A stretch of DNA of 64,000 nucleotides, from contig NZ_PGEZ01000002.1 in NCBI RefSeq assembly GCF_002797495.1, positions 744,001-808,000 of the forward strand, written 5' to 3'. The stretch's first letter is position 1. Each line of letters opens with the position of its first letter. Of the stretch, positions 18,221-26,029 are shown piece by piece. A program made the position numbers and the translations under genes. The DNA is from Mumia flava. GTDB lineage: Bacteria; Actinomycetota; Actinomycetes; Propionibacteriales; Nocardioidaceae. The notes beneath the pieces are model-generated. The model did no database searches. It was given only the letters and a program-made list of their open reading frames with translations, and had not been told where the DNA came from.

Positions 18221-18511
18221 TCAGCTGATGTCGCGAATCTCCTCGGTGTACGCAGTGGGCTCGTCGAGCGCCCGGGCGTACAACGGCGCCGCGTCGACCT
18301 TGACGGCGTACGCCGACAGCGCCCGCCGGTACGCGCCCACGCTCTCCCACCGGGTCGTGAAGGTCCACAGCGTCGGGTCGTCGAGGTTGCGCCCGAAGTA
18401 CGCGTCGACGAACCCTCGCTGGGCGGACAGCGCCGTACGGGCGGCCGCGGCCTCCTCGACGACGGCGTCGGCGTCGGACGCGGGGACGCGCAGACGGGTG
18501 ATCACCAGCAT
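18221..18511 (-). CDS. ABM-like (antibiotic biosynthesis monooxygenase fold) protein
   Basis: 96-aa protein of the small dimeric alpha/beta-barrel type. Sequence pattern: LVITRLRVP strand, helix with AVVEEAAAARTAL, GFVDAYFGRNLDDPTLWTFTTRWES, then a helix ending in tyrosine-rich residues. Such proteins are mono-oxygenases, heme-degrading enzymes or of unknown role. The start at 18511 rather than 18520 is supported by TACGAT (18519-18524) 7 nt upstream. It lies alone, so no pathway can be assigned. Confidence 0.75.
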   Translation of the reverse strand: MLVITRLRVPASDADAVVEEAAAARTALSAQRGFVDAYFGRNLDDPTLWTFTTRWESVGAYRRALSAYAVKVDAAPLYARALDEPTAYTEEIRDIS

Positions 18512-18518
18512 GCGCCGC

Positions 18519-18524
18519 ATCGTA
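18519..18524 (-). promoter_or_regulatory. -10 element for leaderless ABM-like gene
   Basis: TACGAT on the minus strand, 7 nt before the ATG at 18511. Confidence 0.45.
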
Positions 18525-18531
18525 CGAGCTG

Positions 18532-18715
18532 GGGTCTCGATCGCTCGCTCCGCTCGCGCCTCGACCGACGGGATGCAGGCCGAGCGAAGCCCACACCGCT
18601 CGTCGAGGCCGAGCGGAGCGAGGATCGAGACGCGACCATGGCCGGGGGTCTCGATCGCTCGCTCCGCTCGCGCCTCGACCGACGGAAAGGTCAGCACCCT
18701 CGCGCCTCGACCAGC
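18532..18715. repeat. REP-like repeat cluster
   Basis: Two direct copies starting GGTCTCGATCGCTCGCTCCG (near 18534 and 18648) flank an inverted copy (near 18600-18632); a shortened copy follows near 18700. This variant has GCTCCG where the 11.9-kb array has GCTGCG. It sits between divergent genes. Confidence 0.8.
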
Positions 18716-18742
18716 AGACGGGCGCGCTGGCAGGATGACGCC

Positions 18743-19009
18743 ATGCCGGACTCCCCGTCGTCGCTGCAGATCTTCCTCGCCACCCGCGCGGCGCGCATCA
18801 TCGTGCCGATCGCCGCAGCGGTGCTGTTGATCGTGGGGCTCGCGGGGCCGGCGCTGCTCGGTGTCGTGGCGCTCGCGACGCTGGTCGCGGGGATCGCCTG
18901 GTGGTCGTCCACGCAGCCGGCGTCGGCGGGTACGGCGCGGCTGCGGGCCTTCGTGCTCGGGATCCTGGTCGCGCTGCTGGTCGCACGGTTGCTGACCTGG
19001 CTGCTGTGA
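18743..19009 (+). CDS. Small membrane protein
   Basis: 88-aa protein of unknown function with three hydrophobic segments (about residues 18-35, 36-50 and 68-86). The ATG at 18743 follows CAGGAT by 6 nt (18731-18736), consistent with a leaderless transcript, and gives a compact protein; the frame is open far upstream but without coding character. It ends just before the zinc operon promoter and is probably not part of that operon. Confidence 0.6.
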   Translation: MPDSPSSLQIFLATRAARIIVPIAAAVLLIVGLAGPALLGVVALATLVAGIAWWSSTQPASAGTARLRAFVLGILVALLVARLLTWLL

Positions 19010-19031
19010 GGCCATCGCGACCGGACCGTTT

Positions 19032-19060
19032 TTGATAATGGTTCTCAGTACCAATAGACT
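19032..19060 (+). promoter_or_regulatory. znuA promoter with Zur box
   Basis: TGATAATGGTTCTCA (19033-19047) matches the actinobacterial Zur consensus (TGAnAATnnTTnTCA type). It overlaps a near-ideal promoter: -35 TTGATA at 19032-19037, 17-bp spacer, -10 TAGACT at 19055-19060, then 6 nt to the GTG at 19067. Zinc-loaded Zur would block -35 recognition; the zur gene is the fourth gene of the operon. Confidence 0.85.
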
Positions 19061-19066
19061 GCTCCC

Positions 19067-20065
19067 GTGAAGATCCGCACTGCCGCGCTCGCCGCCACCG
19101 CTGCCCTGACCGTTCCCGCCCTCGCCGCCTGCGGCTCCGACGGCTCCGCCGACGACGGCACGATCGACGTCGTCGCCGGCGCCTACCCCTTCGCCTGGGT
19201 GACCGAGCAGATCGGGGGGACCATGGTGGACGTGGACAACCTCACGCAGCCGGGGGTGGAGCCGCACGACCTGGAGCTGACTCCGAAGCAGGTCGGCGCG
19301 GTCAACGACGCGGACCTCGTGGTGTTCCTGCACGGCTTCCAGCCGCCGGTCGACGACGCGCTCGACCAGTCCGCGCTGTCCGACGAGGCGCGCCTCGACG
19401 TCGCGGACGTCGTCGACCTGCTCACGATGGACTCCGACGGCCACGAGCACGAGGCCGAGGTGGGCGAGCACGGCGAGGAGGAGCACGGCGAGGAGGAGCA
19501 CGGCGAGGAGGAGCACGGCGCCGACGACGGGCACGACCACGGCTCCCTCGACCCGCACGTCTGGCTCGACCCGGCCCGGACCGCGCAGATCGCCGAGGCC
19601 GTACGAGACCGCCTGAGCGAGATCGACCCGGACAACGCCGCCGCCTACGACACGAACGCCACGAAGCTCCTCGACCGGCTCACCCGGCTCGACACCGACT
19701 TCTCCGACGGCCTCGCCTCCTGCACGCTCCGGACGTTCGTGACGAGCCACGCCGCGTTCGGCTACCTCGCGGACGCGTACGACCTCGAGCAGGTCCCGAT
19801 CGCCGGGATCGAGCCGAACACCGAGCCGTCCCCGCAGGACCTCGTCGACATCGCCGATACGGTGGAGGCAGAAGGTGTCACGACGATCTTCACCGAGTCG
19901 CTGACGAGCCCGAAGATCGCCGAGACGGTCGCGAGCGAGACCGGAGCGACCACCGCGGTGCTCGACCCGATCGAAGGGCTCACCGACGACACCGCGGACG
20001 AGGACTACCTCTCCCTGATGCGCAGCAACCTCACGGCGCTGCAGAAGGCGAACGACTGCTCATGA
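19067..20065 (+). CDS. znuA: Zinc ABC transporter substrate-binding lipoprotein
   Basis: 332-aa cluster A-I metal-binding protein. Lipobox LAAC with Cys22. Metal ligands of ZnuA proteins are visible as His in EPHDLELTP, in DPHVWLDP and in TSHAAFGYLA, with a C-terminal acidic ligand. Between the first two lies a His/Glu/Asp-rich loop with three tandem GEEEH units (15-bp DNA repeats around 19460-19520), a typical zinc-gathering loop. The GTG start coincides with the predicted transcription start, so the mRNA is probably leaderless. It overlaps znuC by 4 nt. Confidence 0.93.
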   Translation: MKIRTAALAATAALTVPALAACGSDGSADDGTIDVVAGAYPFAWVTEQIGGTMVDVDNLTQPGVEPHDLELTPKQVGAVNDADLVVFLHGFQPPVDDALDQSALSDEARLDVADVVDLLTMDSDGHEHEAEVGEHGEEEHGEEEHGEEEHGADDGHDHGSLDPHVWLDPARTAQIAEAVRDRLSEIDPDNAAAYDTNATKLLDRLTRLDTDFSDGLASCTLRTFVTSHAAFGYLADAYDLEQVPIAGIEPNTEPSPQDLVDIADTVEAEGVTTIFTESLTSPKIAETVASETGATTAVLDPIEGLTDDTADEDYLSLMRSNLTALQKANDCS

Positions 20066-20880
20066 CCGACCACCCCCGTACGAGCCCGGTCGAGGCCTCC
20101 TCGGCTCAGCCGCTCGCGATCTCCGACCTGCGGGTGGCACTCGGCGGGCGCACGGTCGTACGGGGGGTCGACCTGACCGTGCGGCGCGGCGAGTTCGTCG
20201 TGCTGCTCGGCAGCAACGGGTCCGGCAAGTCCACGCTGATGCGCGCCGCCCTGGGGCTGCTGCCGACGCACGGAGGGGAGGTGCGGCTGTTCGGGACGCC
20301 GCTGCGGTCGTTCCGCGACCACGCCCGGATCGGCTACGTGCCCCAGCGCTCCACCGCTGCCTCGGGCGTCCCGTCGACCGTCAGGGAGGTCGTGATGAGC
20401 GGGCGGCTCGCACGGCGCCGGTTCGTCGGCGTCGCCGGTCGCGCCGACCGTGGAGCCGTCGCCGAGGCGATCAGCGCGGTGGGGATGGGGGCGTACGCGC
20501 ACGCACCCGCCGCGGAGCTCTCCGGCGGCCAGCAGCAGCGCGTGATGATCGCCCGCGGGCTCGTCGGCGACCCGGACCTGCTCGTGCTCGACGAGCCGAC
20601 CGCCGGCGTCGACCTCGCGCACCAGGTCTCGCTCGCGACCCTGTTCGGGCAGCTGCTCGCCGAGGGACGGTCGATCTTCATGATCGCGCACGAGCTCGGG
20701 CCGTTCGAGCCGCTGATCAACCGCGCCGTCGTGCTGCGCGACGGACGCGTGGCGTACGACGGGCCGTGCTCCGACGAACGCGTCGGCGCTTCCTCCGAGC
20801 CGCACAGCCAGCACCACCCGCACCTCGACGAGCCGCCGGGGTTCGTCGGCGTCGAGGGGACGGGGGCGTGGCCGTCGTGA
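20062..20880 (+). CDS. znuC: Zinc ABC transporter ATP-binding protein
   Basis: 272-aa ATPase. Walker A GSNGSGKST, signature LSGGQQQRVMIARG, Walker B LLVLDEPTAGVD, switch His in FMIAHELG. The C-terminus is His-rich (SQHHPHLDE), common in ZnuC. It is translationally coupled to znuA and znuB by four-base overlaps and is controlled by the Zur box upstream of znuA. Confidence 0.93.
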   Translation: MTDHPRTSPVEASSAQPLAISDLRVALGGRTVVRGVDLTVRRGEFVVLLGSNGSGKSTLMRAALGLLPTHGGEVRLFGTPLRSFRDHARIGYVPQRSTAASGVPSTVREVVMSGRLARRRFVGVAGRADRGAVAEAISAVGMGAYAHAPAAELSGGQQQRVMIARGLVGDPDLLVLDEPTAGVDLAHQVSLATLFGQLLAEGRSIFMIAHELGPFEPLINRAVVLRDGRVAYDGPCSDERVGASSEPHSQHHPHLDEPPGFVGVEGTGAWPS

Positions 20881-21770
20881 CCGAGATCCTGTCGTACGAC
20901 TTCATGCAGCGCGCCCTGATCGCCGCCCTGCTGACCGGTCTGACCGCGCCCGCGATCGGGATGTACCTGGTCCAGCGTCGACTCTCCCTGCTCGGCGACG
21001 GGATCGGCCACATCGCGCTGACCGGCGTCGCCGTCGGGCTGATCACGAACACCCAGCCGCTGATCACCGCGGTGATCGTCAGCATCCTGGGGGCGGTGAC
21101 GATCGAGCTGCTCCGGATGTACGGGCGGACCAGCGGCGACGTCGCGCTCGCGCTGCTGTTCTACGGCGGCATCGCCGGGGGCGTCATGCTGACGAACCTC
21201 GCCGGCGGGTCCGCAGCGACCTTGAACTCCTACCTCTTCGGGTCGATCACGACCGTCTCCGCCGGCGACCTCGCGGTCGTCGGTGCGCTCGCGGTCGTCG
21301 TGCTGGTGCTCGCCGTCGGGCTGTCGCCGCAGCTGTTCGCGGTCTGCCAGGACGAGGACCACGCCCGCGTCTCCGGCGTGCCGGTGCGGGCGTACGCGAT
21401 GCTGATCGCGGTGCTCGCGGCCGTCACGGTGACCGTCTCCATGCGCACGGTCGGGCTGCTGCTCGTCTCGGCGCTGATGGTGGTCCCGGTCGCGACGGCA
21501 CAGCAGGTGACGCGAAGCTTCCGCGGCACGTTCGCTCTCGCGATGGCGATCGGCACCCTCGCGGCCATCGCCGGGGTGTTCGGGAGCTACGAGATCAGCA
21601 CCCAACCCGGGCCGACGATCGTGATCATCGCGCTCGCGCTGTTCCTCGTGGTGGCGCCGCTGGGCGGGCTCGCACGGCGGCTCCGACGCCGGCGGCGGTC
21701 GGGCACAGCACCGCCGGGCTCGGCACCGCCGGGACCCCCCGTACCGGCCGCCCCGGGGGGTGCAGCATGA
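20877..21770 (+). CDS. znuB: Zinc ABC transporter permease
   Basis: 297-aa ABC-3 family permease with about eight membrane spans. Conserved LSLLGDGIGHIALTGVAVG (loop contacting ZnuC) appears near residue 35. The GTG at 20877 overlaps the znuC TGA; a GTG nine bases upstream is a less likely alternative. The C-terminus is a cytoplasmic Arg/Pro-rich tail of about 35 residues. Confidence 0.92.
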   Translation: MTEILSYDFMQRALIAALLTGLTAPAIGMYLVQRRLSLLGDGIGHIALTGVAVGLITNTQPLITAVIVSILGAVTIELLRMYGRTSGDVALALLFYGGIAGGVMLTNLAGGSAATLNSYLFGSITTVSAGDLAVVGALAVVVLVLAVGLSPQLFAVCQDEDHARVSGVPVRAYAMLIAVLAAVTVTVSMRTVGLLLVSALMVVPVATAQQVTRSFRGTFALAMAIGTLAAIAGVFGSYEISTQPGPTIVIIALALFLVVAPLGGLARRLRRRRRSGTAPPGSAPPGPPVPAAPGGAA

Positions 21771-22159
21771 CCGAGCAGCCCGTCCGGACCACCCGGCAGC
21801 GCCGCGCCGTCGCCGCGGTGATGGCCGACCTCGACACGTTCTCCAGCGCCCGTGAGGTCCACGAGGCACTGCGGGACCGCGGCGAGTCCGTCGGCCTCGC
21901 GACCGTCTACCGCAACCTCCAGGCGCTCGCGGACGCCGACGAGATCGACCAGCTGCGCAACGACGACGGCGAGGTGCTCTACCGCCGCTGCGCGACCGAG
22001 CAGCACCACCACCACCTCGTGTGTCGGGTCTGCGGACGCACCGTCGAGGTCCTCGGCCCCGCGGTCGAGCGCTGGGCGGACCAGGTCGCGGCCGACCACG
22101 GGTTCCGCGACGTCGCGCACACCCTCGAGATCTCCGGGACCTGTGACCGTTGTTCGTGA
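21767..22159 (+). CDS. zur: Zinc uptake regulator, Fur family
   Basis: 130-aa metalloregulator. Winged-helix DNA-binding half includes ATVYRNLQALADADEI; the dimerisation half has HHHHLVCRVCGRTVEV and a C-terminal CDRC, giving the two CxxC pairs of the structural zinc site plus His ligands for the regulatory site. Location inside the znu operon and the Zur box upstream of znuA indicate autoregulated zinc repression. Confidence 0.92.
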   Translation: MTEQPVRTTRQRRAVAAVMADLDTFSSAREVHEALRDRGESVGLATVYRNLQALADADEIDQLRNDDGEVLYRRCATEQHHHHLVCRVCGRTVEVLGPAVERWADQVAADHGFRDVAHTLEISGTCDRCS

Positions 22160-23046
22160 CGCTGCCCGAGTCCGACTGGACGGCCCGCGCCGCCGCGTAC
22201 CGCGAACGCGCCGAGCCGTACGTCCGCGGGCGGCTCGAGCGTCGGGCGCGGGGTGAGAGGCACCCGGTCGACGACTTCCTGTTCGAGTACTACGGCTACT
22301 CCCCCGCACGCCTGACCCGCTGGCACCCGGGAGTCGGGACGCTGCTCGCCGGCGACGCGGCGGACGCGTACCTCGAGCTCGGCGCCTACCGTCGGTTCGA
22401 CGCGTACGGGGGCGCTGCGTACGGGGGCGCGGTCGGGGCGGATCCGGCCCGGCTCGCGCACCGCGTCGATGGGCTGCGCTGGATCCGCGACCTGCTCGCG
22501 CTGACCGCGACGCGACCAGCGAAGCTCGACTGCTTCGGACTGCACGAGTGGGCGATGGTCTACCGCCAGCCGGCCGACGCCGTACGGCACGAGGCGTGGC
22601 CGCTGCGGCTCGGCTCCGCCGGCACGGACACGGTCGTCGAGACGCACCAGATCCGCTGCACGCACCACGACGCGTACCGCTTCTTCACCGACGACGCCGC
22701 CCCGCGCAACGCCCTGCGGCCGACCCGCGCGAACCAGCACGACCTCGAGCAGCCCGGCTGTCTGCACGCGGGGATGGACCTCTACAAGTACGCCGCGAAG
22801 CTCGTGCCGTACGGCGACTCGGACCTGATGCTGGACTGCTTCGACCTCGCGCGCGACCTGCGCGACCTGGACATGCGCGCGTCGCCGTACGACCTGGGCG
22901 ACCTGGGGTACGAGCCGGTGCGGATCGAGACCGCCGACGGCAAGGCCGCGTACGTCCGTGAGCAGCGCGCGCTCGCCGACCGCGCGGCCCTCCTGCGGCG
23001 GCGCCTGCTCGCCGACGTCGAGCGTGTGCTCGCGTGGTGCCCCTGA
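22156..23046 (+). CDS. Uncharacterised actinobacterial protein
   Basis: 296-aa cytoplasmic protein rich in Arg, Asp and Tyr. Relatives in actinobacteria are often labelled 3-methyladenine DNA glycosylase, but I see no helix-hairpin-helix or AlkA/Mpg motif, so I do not rely on that label. Conserved-looking blocks are HPVDDFLFEYYGYSPARLTRWHPG near the start, QIRCTHHDAYRFFT and QPGCLHAGMDLYKYA in the middle. The last two carry Cys and His that could bind metal, which would fit the zinc operon. The GTG at 22156 overlaps the zur TGA; a TTG at 22150 is an alternative. Confidence 0.75.
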   Translation: MTLPESDWTARAAAYRERAEPYVRGRLERRARGERHPVDDFLFEYYGYSPARLTRWHPGVGTLLAGDAADAYLELGAYRRFDAYGGAAYGGAVGADPARLAHRVDGLRWIRDLLALTATRPAKLDCFGLHEWAMVYRQPADAVRHEAWPLRLGSAGTDTVVETHQIRCTHHDAYRFFTDDAAPRNALRPTRANQHDLEQPGCLHAGMDLYKYAAKLVPYGDSDLMLDCFDLARDLRDLDMRASPYDLGDLGYEPVRIETADGKAAYVREQRALADRAALLRRRLLADVERVLAWCP

Positions 23047-23049
23047 TCG

Positions 23050-23115
23050 CCCCGATCTGACGCGTTTCCCACCGAACGGGCCAGCCGGATCGGTGGGCAA
23101 CGCGTCAGATCGGGG
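23050..23115. terminator. Long-arm hairpin ending the zinc operon and cimA
   Basis: A 26-bp stem with one mismatch pairs 23050-23075 with 23090-23115 around a 14-nt loop, between the convergent 3' ends of the zinc operon and cimA. It is similar in design to 6612-6669 and shares its inner CCACCGAA...CCGGATCGGTGG core. Confidence 0.7.
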
Positions 23116-23135
23116 GCGCAACGTGCGCCGGCGGG

Positions 23136-24764
23136 TCAGGCGCCGTGGTGGCGCAGCCCGTACGTGACCGACGCGAGCAGGGCCTCCCAGGACGCCTCGA
23201 CGATGTTGTGCCCGACCCCGACCGTGGTCCAGGACGTCGCGCCGTCGGAGGTCTCGATCAGCACGCGGATCCCGGCGTCGGTGCCGCTGGACTCGTCGAG
23301 GATGCGCACCCGGTAGTCGGTGAGGTGGAACGACGCGACGTCGGGGAACGCCCGCTCGATCGCCTGCCGCAGCGCGTGGTCGAGCGCGGCGACCGGACCG
23401 TTGCCCTCGCCGGTCGCGACGATCCGGTGGCCGCCGGCGTGGAGCTTCACGGTCGCCTCGCTCGGCGCCTCCTCGCCGGCCGCGTGGTGCGACTCGGTGA
23501 TGACGCGCCACGACTCGACGTCGAAGAACGACGGCGGCGTGCCCTCGACCTCGGCGGCGAGCAGCAGCTCGAACGACGCGTCCGCGGCCTCGTACGTGTA
23601 GCCGGCCTGCTCGCGCTGCTTGACCAGGTCGGTGACCCGCGCGAGGGTCTCGGGGTCGTCGGTCAGGTCGAACCCGAGCTCCTTGCCCTTGAGCTCGATC
23701 GACGCCCGCCCGGCCATCTCCGAGACGAGCAGGCGCATGTCGTTGCCGACGTCGACCGGGTCGATGTGCTGGTACAGACCCGGGTCGACGCGGATCGCCG
23801 ACGCGTGCAGCCCGGCCTTGTGCGCGAAGGCCGAGACGCCCGTGTACGGCTGGCGGGCCGACGGCGGGTAGTTCGTGACTTCCGCGATCGCGTGGGCGAT
23901 CCGGCTCGCCTCGCGCAGCGCACCCGCGGGCATGACCTTCTGGCCGAGCTTGAGCTCGAGGTTCGCGACGGACGTGACGAGGTCGGCGTTGCCGGTCCGC
24001 TCCCCGTACCCGTTGATGCAGCCTTGGAGGTGCGTCGCACCCGCGGCGACCGCCGCGAGCGAGTTCGCGACGGCGCAGCCGGTGTCGTTGTGCGCGTGGA
24101 TCCCGAGCCGCGCGCCGGTCGACTCCGCCACGTCGGCGACGATCTCGCTGACCCAGTGCGGGAGCATCCCGCCGTTCGTGTCGCACAGGACGACCACCTC
24201 GGCGCCCGCGTCGGCCGCGGTCCGGACCACCTCGAGGGCGTACGCGCGGTTGGCGCGGTAGCCGTCGAAGAAGTGCTCGCAGTCGAGGAAGACGCGCTGC
24301 CCGTGCTCGCGCAGGTACGAGACGGTGTCCCGGATCATCGCGAGGTTCTCCTCGAGCGTGGTGCGCAGCGCGAGCTCGACGTGACGGTCGTGGCTCTTCG
24401 CGACCAGGGTGACGACGGAGGCGCCGGAGTCGCGGAGCGCGGCCACCAGCGGGTCGTCGGCGGCGGCCGTACCGGCCCTCCGCGTCGCGCCGAATGCCGC
24501 GAGCGTCGCGTGCTTCAGCTCCAGCTCGGCCCGGGCGCGGGCGAAGAACGTGGTGTCCTTCGGGTTCGAGCCCGGCCAGCCGCCCTCGATGTAGCCGACG
24601 CCGAGGTCGTCGAGGTGGCGTGCGATCACGAGCTTGTCGGCGACCGAGAGGTTGAGCCCCTCCTGCTGGGCACCGTCGCGCATCGTCGTGTCGTACACGT
24701 GGAACGAGGGATCCGGCTGCGTGTCCGGCTGACGGCTCGTCTGGGCGTTCGTCTGGACGTTCAT
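23136..24764 (-). CDS. cimA: (R)-citramalate synthase
   Basis: 542-aa enzyme condensing acetyl-CoA with pyruvate, the first step of the threonine-independent isoleucine route. The DRE-TIM metallolyase barrel starts with VYDTTMRDGAQQEGLNLS; metal ligands include the His pair in GIHAHNDTG; FLDCEHFFDGYRAN is typical of CimA rather than LeuA or homocitrate synthase. The C-terminal 130 residues form the LeuA-type allosteric domain (DYRVRILDESSGTDA), the site of isoleucine feedback. ATG is preceded by AGGAAGAACG. A leader peptide and terminator upstream indicate attenuation by branched-chain amino acids. Confidence 0.92.
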   Translation of the reverse strand: MNVQTNAQTSRQPDTQPDPSFHVYDTTMRDGAQQEGLNLSVADKLVIARHLDDLGVGYIEGGWPGSNPKDTTFFARARAELELKHATLAAFGATRRAGTAAADDPLVAALRDSGASVVTLVAKSHDRHVELALRTTLEENLAMIRDTVSYLREHGQRVFLDCEHFFDGYRANRAYALEVVRTAADAGAEVVVLCDTNGGMLPHWVSEIVADVAESTGARLGIHAHNDTGCAVANSLAAVAAGATHLQGCINGYGERTGNADLVTSVANLELKLGQKVMPAGALREASRIAHAIAEVTNYPPSARQPYTGVSAFAHKAGLHASAIRVDPGLYQHIDPVDVGNDMRLLVSEMAGRASIELKGKELGFDLTDDPETLARVTDLVKQREQAGYTYEAADASFELLLAAEVEGTPPSFFDVESWRVITESHHAAGEEAPSEATVKLHAGGHRIVATGEGNGPVAALDHALRQAIERAFPDVASFHLTDYRVRILDESSGTDAGIRVLIETSDGATSWTTVGVGHNIVEASWEALLASVTYGLRHHGA

Positions 24765-24830
24765 CGTTCGTTCTTCCTGCGGTGCGGGTGCGCGGTTGAG
24801 GCGTGCAGGGTGGGACGCCGTCGTCAGGCC

Positions 24831-24861
24831 AACAAAAAAGCCCCTCGGGGTACGAGAGGCT
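24831..24861 (-). terminator. cimA attenuator terminator
   Basis: On the minus strand a 9-bp stem (24853-24861 with 24839-24847, one G-U type mismatch) is followed by a run of six T residues (24834-24839 read in reverse). It lies between the leader peptide and cimA, about 70 nt before the cimA start. This is the classical intrinsic terminator half of a ribosome-mediated attenuator. Confidence 0.8.
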
Positions 24862-24884
24862 GCGCGTCGGACTCGGGTCTCGAG

Positions 24885-24935
24885 TCAGACGCGCTCGGGA
24901 ATGATGAGGACCGTGACGGCCGCCGCGCGTGGCAT
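24885..24935 (-). CDS. cimA leader peptide
   Basis: 16-residue peptide MPRAAAVTVLIIPERV followed by TGA. The run V-T-V-L-I-I would stall ribosomes when Val, Leu or Ile tRNAs are uncharged, which would prevent the downstream terminator from forming and allow cimA expression. Position, composition and the terminator after it fit amino acid attenuation. The ATG sits 7 nt after TAGGAT, so the message probably starts at the leader ATG itself; a longer 19-residue version from 24944 is possible but less consistent with that promoter. Confidence 0.8.
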   Translation of the reverse strand: MPRAAAVTVLIIPERV

Positions 24936-24942
24936 GGCGCCC

Positions 24943-24952
24943 ATCCTAGACT
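24943..24952. promoter_or_regulatory. Overlapping divergent -10 elements
   Basis: Minus strand: TAGGAT (24943-24948), 7 nt before the cimA leader ATG at 24935. Plus strand: TAGACT (24947-24952), 9 nt before the ATG at 24962. The hexamers share two bases, so the two promoters cannot be occupied at once. Confidence 0.6.
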
Positions 24953-24961
24953 GGCGACACC

Positions 24962-26029
24962 ATGACTTCCACCACAGCCCCCGTTGACGCGTCCACCACC
25001 AACCGCACCGTCCGCCTCGCCAGCCGCCCCACCGGCGAGCCCAGCGCCGAGAACTTCCGGATCGCCGACGAGCCCCTCCCCACCCCCGGTGACGGCGAGG
25101 TCCTGCTCCGCACGATCTACCTGTCGCTCGACCCCTACATGCGGGGCCGGATGTCCGACGCCGAGTCGTACGCCGCCCCGGTGCCGGTCGACGGCGTGAT
25201 GGAGGGCGGCACGGTCTGCGAGGTGGTCGAGTCGCGGTCCGAGGCCCTGGAGCCGGGTGACATCGTGCTCGCGTACGGCGGCTGGCAGACGTACGTCGTG
25301 GCGCCCGCCAACCAGGTGCGCAGGCTCGACCCGACCCGCGCACCGATCTCGACGGCCGTCGGCGTGCTCGGCATGCCCGGCTTCACCGCGTACGCGGGGC
25401 TCCTCGAGATCGGCAAGCCGCAGGCCGGCGAGACCGTGGTGGTCGCGGCTGCGTCCGGACCGGTCGGCTCGGCCGTCGGGCAGATCGCGATGGTCAAGGG
25501 CGCCCGCGCCGTCGGGATCGCCGGCGGCCCGGAGAAGTGCGCGCACGTGAAGGACGAGCTCGGGTTCGACGCGGTGATCGACCACCGCGACCCCGAGTTC
25601 AAGGCGAAGCTGAAGGAGGCCACGCCGGACGGCATCGACGTCTACTTCGAGAACGTCGGCGGCAAGGTCTTCGACGCGGTCCTGCCGCGGATGAACACGT
25701 ACGGCCGGATCCCGCTGTGCGGCCTGGTCTCGCAGTACAACCTGACCCGCCTCCCCGACGGCCCGAACCGCGTCCCGTCGGTGATGCAGCGGATCCTCAC
25801 CAAGAGCCTGACGGTGCGGGGATTCATCCAGAACGAGTTCGTGAAGGCGCACTACAAGCAGTTCCAGGCCGACATGGCGCAGTGGATCGCCGACGGCGCG
25901 GTGCGCTACCGCGAGGACGTCGTCGAGGGGCTCGACAACGCGCCCGAGGCGTTCCTCGGCATGCTGCGCGGGACCAACTTCGGCAAGCTCGTCATCCAGG
26001 TCGGCGCCGACCCGACGCAGTCCGCGTGA
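24962..26029 (+). CDS. NADP-dependent oxidoreductase, MDR family (CurA/prostaglandin reductase type)
   Basis: 355-aa zinc-independent medium-chain reductase that reduces activated alkenes. N-terminal GroES-like half contains LSLDPYMRGRM, typical of the leukotriene B4 dehydrogenase/CurA branch; the Rossmann half has VVVAAASGPVGSAVGQIA and the DVYFENVGG segment. No structural-zinc Cys cluster is present. The substrate is not evident. It is divergent from cimA with only 26 bp between the start codons, and its stop overlaps the start of the next gene (GTGA). Confidence 0.88.
   Translation: MTSTTAPVDASTTNRTVRLASRPTGEPSAENFRIADEPLPTPGDGEVLLRTIYLSLDPYMRGRMSDAESYAAPVPVDGVMEGGTVCEVVESRSEALEPGDIVLAYGGWQTYVVAPANQVRRLDPTRAPISTAVGVLGMPGFTAYAGLLEIGKPQAGETVVVAAASGPVGSAVGQIAMVKGARAVGIAGGPEKCAHVKDELGFDAVIDHRDPEFKAKLKEATPDGIDVYFENVGGKVFDAVLPRMNTYGRIPLCGLVSQYNLTRLPDGPNRVPSVMQRILTKSLTVRGFIQNEFVKAHYKQFQADMAQWIADGAVRYREDVVEGLDNAPEAFLGMLRGTNFGKLVIQVGADPTQSA

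Noticed and set aside
22156-23046. Accepting the common 3-methyladenine DNA glycosylase label
   Set aside because: No helix-hairpin-helix, AlkA or Mpg-type catalytic motif can be seen, and the operon context is zinc uptake.
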